Assembly: GCA_947489175.1 (NCBI GenBank)
Contig: CANLED010000034.1
Span: 1 to 11,631, forward strand
DNA: 11,631 nt
Reading direction: 5' to 3'
Source of the DNA: Chitinophagaceae bacterium
GTDB taxonomy: Bacteria > Bacteroidota > Bacteroidia > Chitinophagales > Chitinophagaceae
Translations under genes and position numbers: made by a program
The notes under the pieces: model-generated
The model's database searches: none
Seen by the model: only the letters and a program-made list of their open reading frames with translations
What the model was told of the DNA's origin: nothing
In this document: piece after piece, positions 7,931 through 11,631 of the stretch
Position numbering within the stretch: the stretch's first letter is position 1
Layout: each line of letters begins with the position of its first letter

Positions 7931-8602
7931 ATGTTAAATAAAATTTTACTAGCTGGTTTTACAGTGCTGATTCTAATTTCAAATATACATGCACAAGTGC
8001 CTAAAGGCATGGGAAAGAGTGATCCAGAAGCCAAAAAAGTCTTGGATGCCGTAAGTACCAAATTCAAAACCTTCAAAACCATGAAGGCCTCTTTCACTTT
8101 AAAGATTGAAAATGCTTCCGGAAAGGTCCAGGGTACAAAATCAGGCACTGTGATGATGAAAGGAGTAAAATATCAAGTTTCAATTACAGGCCAAGAAATT
8201 TTTTGTGATGGTATAAGTATTTGGACATTGGATAAGGCAGCACAAGAAGTTCAGTTAAGTACCTTAGACAACAGTAGTGGATCAATTACCCCTCAAAAAT
8301 TATTTACAAATTTTTATGATAAGGATTTTCTGTTTTATTTAAATCCCGAAATTAAAAGGGAAGGCAAAACTTATCAAGTAGTTGAACTTACCCCAATTGA
8401 TAAAACAAAGCCGTTTTTCAAACTTGTGCTCGAAGTAGATAAGTCTTCAAAGGTTATCATGTCAACAAGGGTATTTGAAAAATCAGGCAACCGATATTTG
8501 TATGCCATCAATTCATTTTCAACAAACGCTTCTATTGCTGATGATGCTTTTGTCTACAGTGCTAAGAAATATCCTGGGGTAGAATTGATTGATTTACGTT
8601 GA
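7931..8602 (+). CDS. lolA: LolA-like periplasmic outer-membrane lipoprotein carrier
   Basis: The 223-residue protein starts with a clear signal peptide: MLNK, a hydrophobic core to about residue 17, and likely cleavage after IHA at 21. It is therefore exported to the periplasm. The rest fits the LolA-like fold (PF03548-type). An N-terminal helix is followed by FKTFKTMKASFTLKIE at about 45-60, a run of beta strands with GTVMMKG and IFCDGISIWTLDKA, then LFTNFYDKDFLFYL. LolA carries lipoproteins from the LolCDE complex to the outer membrane. It follows ftsK by 60 bp with no evident promoter, so readthrough from ftsK is plausible. Its stop codon lies one base from the stop of the oppositely oriented ubiX. 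The family is divergent, so the fold call is firmer than the exact function. Confidence 0.82.
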   Translation: MLNKILLAGFTVLILISNIHAQVPKGMGKSDPEAKKVLDAVSTKFKTFKTMKASFTLKIENASGKVQGTKSGTVMMKGVKYQVSITGQEIFCDGISIWTLDKAAQEVQLSTLDNSSGSITPQKLFTNFYDKDFLFYLNPEIKREGKTYQVVELTPIDKTKPFFKLVLEVDKSSKVIMSTRVFEKSGNRYLYAINSFSTNASIADDAFVYSAKKYPGVELIDLR

Positions 8603-8603
8603 T

Positions 8604-9164
8604 TTATTGATTTCCCCAACGATAGGTGGTAATATCTAATCCAGCTAAATCCAAAATGCGGTCTACTACAGTATAGGCAATGTCTTCAGCTGTTTTAGGA
8701 TTGCTGTAAAACGATGGTGTTGCAGGACAAATAATACCACCAGCCAAGGTAATTGTTTCCATATTTTTGATGTGAATCAAGTTATATGGGGTTTCTCTTG
8801 CTACACAAATTAGTTTTCTCCTCTCTTTAAGAACTACATCTGCTGCCCTTGATATCAAATCGTTTGAAATCCCAGATGCAATTCTTCCCAGGGTTCCCAT
8901 TGAGCAGGGTACAATTATCATAGTATCATATTGACCCGATCCTGAGGCAAATGGAGCGTTAAAATCATTTTTTTCAAATATGGGAAGGTCTAAGTCAAGG
9001 TATCCTTGATTTTCTAATTCAGTTTCCCATACAACGCGGGCATTGTCTGAAAAAATTATGGCAAGCTCATCCCACTGTTCATGCAATTGTTTGAGTTTTT
9101 TTATGAGAAGATGGGCATAAATTGATCCACTGGCCCCGGTAACTGCTACAACAATTTTTCTCAT
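8604..9164 (-). CDS. ubiX: UbiX-type flavin prenyltransferase
   Basis: The enzyme joins a dimethylallyl group to FMN, producing the prenylated flavin cofactor used by UbiD-family decarboxylases. I chose the ATG at 9164 (186 aa). The frame continues to a TTG at 9200, but the family motif begins right after the ATG (MRKIVVAVTGASGS), and AGGA is about 8 bp upstream. Motifs are the FMN-binding TGASGSIYA at 9-17, PCSMGTLGRIASGI in mid-protein, the diagnostic NDLISRAADVVLKERR, then ARETPYN, and PATPSFY near the C-terminus. Length fits the family (about 185-210). No UbiD partner is visible in this window. A TTTTTTCGAAAAAA palindrome and TAACTTTT, a near match to the -7 consensus, lie upstream at about 9202-9225. 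Confidence 0.93.
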   Translation of the reverse strand: MRKIVVAVTGASGSIYAHLLIKKLKQLHEQWDELAIIFSDNARVVWETELENQGYLDLDLPIFEKNDFNAPFASGSGQYDTMIIVPCSMGTLGRIASGISNDLISRAADVVLKERRKLICVARETPYNLIHIKNMETITLAGGIICPATPSFYSNPKTAEDIAYTVVDRILDLAGLDITTYRWGNQ

Positions 9165-9301
9165 TAAAATCCTATTTGAATTATAAACAATGAAAGCCAA
9201 TAAAAGTTACCTTTTTTCGAAAAAAAGTGAAAATGACACTTCCCCTTATTTTTTTTAAAATTAAAACCTTAACAATACAATAAGATTTGTCATGTTCCGT
9301 T

Positions 9302-9326
9302 ATATCCATGGTTTTTCATAGGATAT
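9302..9326. repeat. Inverted repeat (hairpin), repeat copy 1
   Basis: ATATCC ATG faces CAT A GGATAT across a GTTTTT loop, giving nine Watson-Crick pairs with one bulged base. The equivalent in the other copy is at 9479-9503. Confidence 0.6.
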
Positions 9327-9339
9327 TGGATTTAAAACG

Positions 9340-9371
9340 GGGCTGGATTTTTATCCTGGCCCTTTTTTTTT
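9340..9371 (+). terminator. Intrinsic terminator-like hairpin, plus strand, repeat copy 1
   Basis: GGGC and GGAT pair with ATCC and GCCC across a TTTT loop, with a small internal loop of T opposite TG. Nine T follow at 9363-9371. This is the classical layout for the plus strand. No plus-strand gene lies directly upstream (lolA ends at 8602), so its transcript is unclear. Confidence 0.55.
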
Positions 9372-9388
9372 GTTTTAAGTTGAAATAC

Positions 9389-9410
9389 AAAAAAACCTGC
9401 CGAAACAGGG
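9389..9410 (-). terminator. Intrinsic terminator-like hairpin, minus strand, repeat copy 1
   Basis: Read on the minus strand, CCTGT pairs with GCAGG (one T-G pair) around a TTCG loop, and seven T follow. It is intact here, although this copy lies 180 bp beyond the spt stop codon. It could catch transcripts that read through the proximal copy. Confidence 0.55.
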
Positions 9411-9478
9411 ATAAATTATTAAAGTTCAGACATCATATTAATTTATTAACAATACAATAAGTCTTATCATGTTCCGTT

Positions 9479-9503
9479 ATATCTATGGTTTTTCATAGGA
9501 TAT
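9479..9503. repeat. Inverted repeat (hairpin), repeat copy 2
   Basis: ATAT CTATG faces CATAG G ATAT across the same GTTTTT loop. A single C/T difference from the other copy moves the bulge but keeps nine pairs. Confidence 0.6.
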
Positions 9504-9516
9504 TGGATTTAAAACG

Positions 9517-9548
9517 GGGCTGGATTTTTATCCTGGCCCTTTTTTTTT
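9517..9548 (+). terminator. Intrinsic terminator-like hairpin, plus strand, repeat copy 2
   Basis: The hairpin and nine-T tail are identical in sequence to those at 9340-9371 in the first repeat unit. On the plus strand this could also limit antisense transcription into spt. Confidence 0.55.
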
Positions 9549-9565
9549 GTTTTAAGTTGAAATAC

Positions 9566-9589
9566 AAAAAAATCCCTGCCGAAACAGCG
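9566..9589 (-). terminator. Terminator-like hairpin of spt, minus strand, repeat copy 2 (imperfect stem)
   Basis: On the minus strand, CGCTGT faces GCAGGG around a TTCG loop, followed by AT and then seven T, starting about 8 bases after the spt stop codon. One substitution gives a G-G mismatch in the stem, leaving four inner pairs. It should be weaker than the equivalent hairpin at 9389-9410. Confidence 0.45.
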
Positions 9590-9597
9590 ATAAAATA

Positions 9598-10854
9598 TTA
9601 AAGTTCAGACATCTTCGCAATTTCTTCACTTTTATAAGTGCCTTCGTCTAATTTCTTCTTTGTTTCTTCAAAAGCTTTTAAAGTTAACGCTATATCTTCA
9701 TCAGTATGAGTAGCAGTAGGAATCAGTCTATAGATTATATGTCCTTTTGGAATAACTGGGTACACAACAATGGAACAGAAAATATGATAATTTTCTCTTA
9801 GGTCTGTTACCATAAAGGTAGCTTCTTCAACACCTCCTTTCATATAAACTGGGGTAACGACGGAGTCAGTTTTTCCTATATCAAATCCTTTTTCTTTTAA
9901 ACCCTGTTGAAGTTTTAGTGCATTTTCCCAAAGCTTATTTTTTAGTTCAGGTTTGGTTTTAAGGAGTTCAAGTCTTTTTAGGTTGCCTAATACAATCGGT
10001 AAAGGAAGTGATTTTGCAAAAATTTGACTGCGGATATTGTATCTTATGTAATCGATTATTTGTTTTGGGCCCGCAATAAATGCACCAATTGAAGCCATTG
10101 ATTTTGCAAAGGTGGAAAAATACAGATCGATTTCTTCTTGGATGCCTTGCGCTTCACCAGCTCCCGCACCTGTTTCTCCTAAAGTTCCAAATCCATGAGC
10201 ATCATCAACCAGCATTCTAAACGCGTATTTAGGGCGTAGTTCAGTGATTTCTTTCAACTTTCCTTGATCGCCTGCCATTCCAAAAACTCCTTCTGTAATG
10301 AGCAAAATACCACCAGTATTGTTTTTTTCAATCAGCGCTGTAGCCCTTTGAAGTTGTTTTTCACAATCTGCTATGTCATTATGCTTAAAAACAAATCTAT
10401 GTCCTGTGTGAAGTCGAAGTCCATCGATGATACATGCATGGCATTCTGCATCATAAACGATTACGTCATGCCTGCTGCACAAAGTATCAATCAAACTTAA
10501 AATTCCTTGATAGCCAAAGTTGAGCAGAATAGCATCTTCTTTTGATTCAAAAGCAGCCAATTCTCTTTCTAGTTGTTCGTGGTGGTTAGTATTACCGCTC
10601 ATCATTCTGGCTCCCATCGGAGTAGCCAATCCAAATTCTACAGCTGCATCTCCGTCTGTTTTTCTTACTTCAGGGTGGTTTGCTAGTCCCAAGTAGTTGT
10701 TTAAGCTCCAAACAATTTTCTCTTTGCCACGAAAATTCATTCTATTGCTAATCTCACCTTCCAACTTTGGGAAAGCAAAATAGCCATGGGCACGTTCTCT
10801 GTGTTGTCCAAGTGGGCCGTAATTTTTAATCAGCCTTTCGAAAATATCTGCCAT
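9598..10854 (-). CDS. spt: Serine palmitoyltransferase-type PLP-dependent alpha-oxoamine synthase
   Basis: The enzyme most likely condenses serine with a fatty acyl-CoA to 3-ketosphinganine, the first step of sphingolipid synthesis in Bacteroidetes, in the cytoplasm. I chose the ATG at 10854 (418 aa, MADIFERLIKNYGPLG). A TTG at 10887 extends the frame but falls inside the promoter -7 element. Family features, numbered from this ATG, are WSLNNYLGLANHPEV near residue 50 and the PLP-stacking His139 in DAECHA. Asp217 and His220 lie in VDDAHGFG, and the PLP lysine is Lys251 in STFAKSMASIG. Related family members are glycine C-acetyltransferase and AONS (BioF). The N-terminal MADIFERL...ERAHGYFAFPKLEG form is what I recall from Bacteroidetes serine palmitoyltransferases. 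The last codons and the 3' flank are duplicated downstream. Confidence 0.85.
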   Translation of the reverse strand: MADIFERLIKNYGPLGQHRERAHGYFAFPKLEGEISNRMNFRGKEKIVWSLNNYLGLANHPEVRKTDGDAAVEFGLATPMGARMMSGNTNHHEQLERELAAFESKEDAILLNFGYQGILSLIDTLCSRHDVIVYDAECHACIIDGLRLHTGHRFVFKHNDIADCEKQLQRATALIEKNNTGGILLITEGVFGMAGDQGKLKEITELRPKYAFRMLVDDAHGFGTLGETGAGAGEAQGIQEEIDLYFSTFAKSMASIGAFIAGPKQIIDYIRYNIRSQIFAKSLPLPIVLGNLKRLELLKTKPELKNKLWENALKLQQGLKEKGFDIGKTDSVVTPVYMKGGVEEATFMVTDLRENYHIFCSIVVYPVIPKGHIIYRLIPTATHTDEDIALTLKAFEETKKKLDEGTYKSEEIAKMSEL

Positions 10855-10884
10855 ATTTGAGGGATTAAATGTTTTAAGACAGTG

Positions 10885-10914
10885 CAAATATAAAATTTTT
10901 AATTTTTAGTTCAA
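10885..10914 (-). promoter_or_regulatory. Bacteroidetes-type promoter of spt (-33 TTG, -7 TATATTTG)
   Basis: On the minus strand, TTG (10914-10912) is followed by a 19-bp AT-rich spacer and then TATATTTG (10892-10885), an exact TAnnTTTG match. Spacing and sequence both fit the phylum's primary promoter. Transcription should start roughly 7 bases downstream, giving a leader of about 20-25 nt before the ATG at 10854. This argues against the upstream TTG start. Confidence 0.7.
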
Positions 10915-10964
10915 TATAACAAGAGCTTAATCTGTAGAGTTAAGATCAAAACTTACCAAAACCT

Positions 10965-10972
10965 TATCTTTG
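10965..10972 (+). promoter_or_regulatory. Bacteroidetes-type -7 element upstream of the phosphatase gene
   Basis: TATCTTTG is an exact TAnnTTTG match 24 bp before the ATG at 10997. I see no convincing TTG/TTTG box 19-21 bp upstream. It is divergent from the spt promoter, with which it shares the 142-bp intergenic region. Confidence 0.5.
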
Positions 10973-10996
10973 CCATCAACTATAGCATCATTAATT

Positions 10997-11631
10997 ATGA
11001 AAAAAATAATTGTAGGATTTTTAATCTTTGTTCTCTTCTTGTCAAACGCAACGGCTCAACAGAAAATATCAAAAGACGCCGCGCCAAAATTGGTAGTAGG
11101 CATCATGGTGGATCAGATGAGGTGGGATTATTTATATCGATTCCAAAGTCGCTTCGGTGAAAAAGGATTTAAGAGGATAATGAGAGAGGGCTTTAGTTGT
11201 GAGAATACATTAATCCCTTATGCTCAGACAGTAACTGCTGCGGGGCATGCATCAGTTTATACAGGGTCTGTTCCTGCGATAACTGGAATCATGGGGAATG
11301 ATTGGTATGATAGGCGATTAAAGAAAATGGTGTATTGTGTTGAGGATGATTCTGTAAAGTTGGTAGGTTCAACTAGCAAAGGAGAGCCAATGTCTCCAAA
11401 AAATTTAATTGCTACAACCATAACTGATGAGTTGAAGCTGGCCACTAATTTCAGGTCTAAAGTAATTGGTGTTGCTATAAAAGATAGGGGCAGTATTTTA
11501 CCAGCAGGCCATGCTCCAGATGGAGCATATTGGTATGACGGCTCTTCTGGAAATTTTATTTCTAGTACTTGGTACATGAAAGAGTTGACACCATGGGCAG
11601 CCTCTTTTAACGCTAGAAAAATCACAGATTC
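10997..11631 (+). CDS. PafA-like alkaline phosphatase (3' end cut by window edge)
   Basis: I translated the open frame from ATG 10997 to the edge: 211 complete codons. A signal peptide is evident (MKKIIVGFLIFVLFLSNATA, cleavage near residue 20), so the product is periplasmic or outer-membrane associated. The alkaline phosphatase/NPP superfamily pattern follows. A metal-binding Asp39 sits in VVGIMVDQMRWDY. The expected nucleophile is Thr80 in QTVTAAGHAS. Asn101 is in GNDWYD, and Lys162 and Arg164 in IKDRG match the phosphate-contacting K/R pair of PafA-type enzymes. Such proteins hydrolyse phosphate monoesters and help phosphate scavenging. The C-terminal two thirds, with the remaining Zn ligands (Asp and His), lie outside the window. 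A phosphodiesterase of the same superfamily is possible, but the Lys-x-Arg pair favours a monoesterase. Confidence 0.85.
   Translation, partial: MKKIIVGFLIFVLFLSNATAQQKISKDAAPKLVVGIMVDQMRWDYLYRFQSRFGEKGFKRIMREGFSCENTLIPYAQTVTAAGHASVYTGSVPAITGIMGNDWYDRRLKKMVYCVEDDSVKLVGSTSKGEPMSPKNLIATTITDELKLATNFRSKVIGVAIKDRGSILPAGHAPDGAYWYDGSSGNFISSTWYMKELTPWAASFNARKITD

Larger units (their letters stand above)
9269..9434. repeat. Tandem repeat unit, copy 1 (distal from spt)
   Basis: The 166-bp unit starts TTAACAATACAATAAG and ends AAGTTCAGACATC. It matches the unit at 9446-9613 with six substitutions and one 2-bp indel by eye, about 96% identity. Its right end, read on the minus strand, is GATGTCTGAACTTTAA. 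These are the last four codons and stop of the spt gene, now without the rest of that gene. Confidence 0.92.
9165..9597. other. 433-bp gene-free region with duplicated 3'-flank of spt
   Basis: No coding sequence of credible length is present. The first hundred bases are AT-rich, with a 14-bp palindrome at 9212-9225 just upstream of ubiX. From 9269 to the end, the region holds the two copies of a tandem repeat that carry several hairpins, listed separately. The longest shared open frames are nine codons, which is not enough to support a gene. Confidence 0.8.
9446..9613. repeat. Tandem repeat unit, copy 2 (includes the true end of spt)
   Basis: This is the second 168-bp copy, separated from the first by 11 AT-rich bases (9435-9445). 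The period is 177 bp at the left end and 179 bp at the right, because of an inserted TC beside the A-run. Its last 16 bases (9598-9613) are inside the spt coding sequence, so the duplicated segment began in the end of the gene and covered its 3' flank. Confidence 0.92.

Noticed and set aside
9165..9200. Longer ubiX start at TTG (9200), adding 12 residues.
   Set aside because: The Rossmann-like MRKIVVAVTGASG motif starts right at the ATG at 9164, which has AGGA upstream; the extension has no family similarity that I recognise.
9212..9225. TTTTTTCGAAAAAA palindrome upstream of ubiX as a regulator binding site.
   Set aside because: It is a simple A/T-run palindrome in AT-rich DNA with no second copy; chance is a sufficient explanation.
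9292..9321. Nine-codon open frame on the plus strand in each repeat copy (MFRYI[H/Y]GFS), followed by a terminator-like hairpin, resembling a leader peptide and attenuator.
   Set aside because: No plus-strand gene follows for it to regulate, there is no ribosome binding site, and nine codons shared by two near-identical copies is not evidence of coding.
1..11631. A defence island, biosynthetic cluster, prophage or other multi-gene novel system.
   Set aside because: All recognised genes are core metabolic, membrane or division genes with similar base composition, and no integrase, transposase, toxin pair or repeat-spacer array is present.

Overview
This window looks like ordinary chromosome from a low-GC member of the Bacteroidetes (Bacteroidota), possibly Chitinophagales or Sphingobacteriales. 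The placement is an inference from several signs. TAnnTTTG-type -7 promoter elements lie just upstream of several start codons, and Shine-Dalgarno sequences are weak. There is a sphingolipid-type serine palmitoyltransferase, a PafA-type alkaline phosphatase, and an ftsK-lolA pair. I see no insertion sequence, phage gene, CRISPR array, tRNA or rRNA.

Left part (1-2991): a flavin reductase-like gene runs off the left edge on the minus strand. Divergent from it is a short-chain dehydrogenase/reductase that keeps Tyr and Lys of the catalytic set but has Gly where the catalytic Ser should be. This gene abuts, stop codon against stop codon, a minus-strand MgtE magnesium channel gene. Divergent from mgtE is a small stand-alone SET-domain protein.

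Middle part (3093-8602): a run of plus-strand housekeeping genes. A glutaryl-CoA dehydrogenase-type acyl-CoA dehydrogenase, shikimate kinase and a DUF423 membrane protein are closely spaced, the last two overlapping by 8 bp, and probably form one operon. A separate promoter-like element precedes ftsK (DNA translocase), which is followed by a LolA-like periplasmic lipoprotein carrier.

Right part (8604-11631): a minus-strand ubiX (flavin prenyltransferase) meets lolA tail to tail with one base between the stop codons. A 433-bp gene-free stretch follows, dominated by two tandem copies of a roughly 167-bp unit. Each copy carries a short imperfect inverted repeat, a plus-strand terminator-like hairpin with nine T, a minus-strand terminator-like hairpin, and the last four codons plus stop of the adjacent serine palmitoyltransferase gene. 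That gene (spt, minus strand) has a well-formed Bacteroidetes-type promoter. Divergent from it is the 5' part of a PafA-like alkaline phosphatase, cut by the right edge.

The genes serve unrelated core functions: lipid synthesis, cell division, outer-membrane biogenesis, aromatic amino acid synthesis and Mg2+ uptake. I do not see a multi-gene novel system. The most distinctive structure is the duplicated 3' region downstream of spt.
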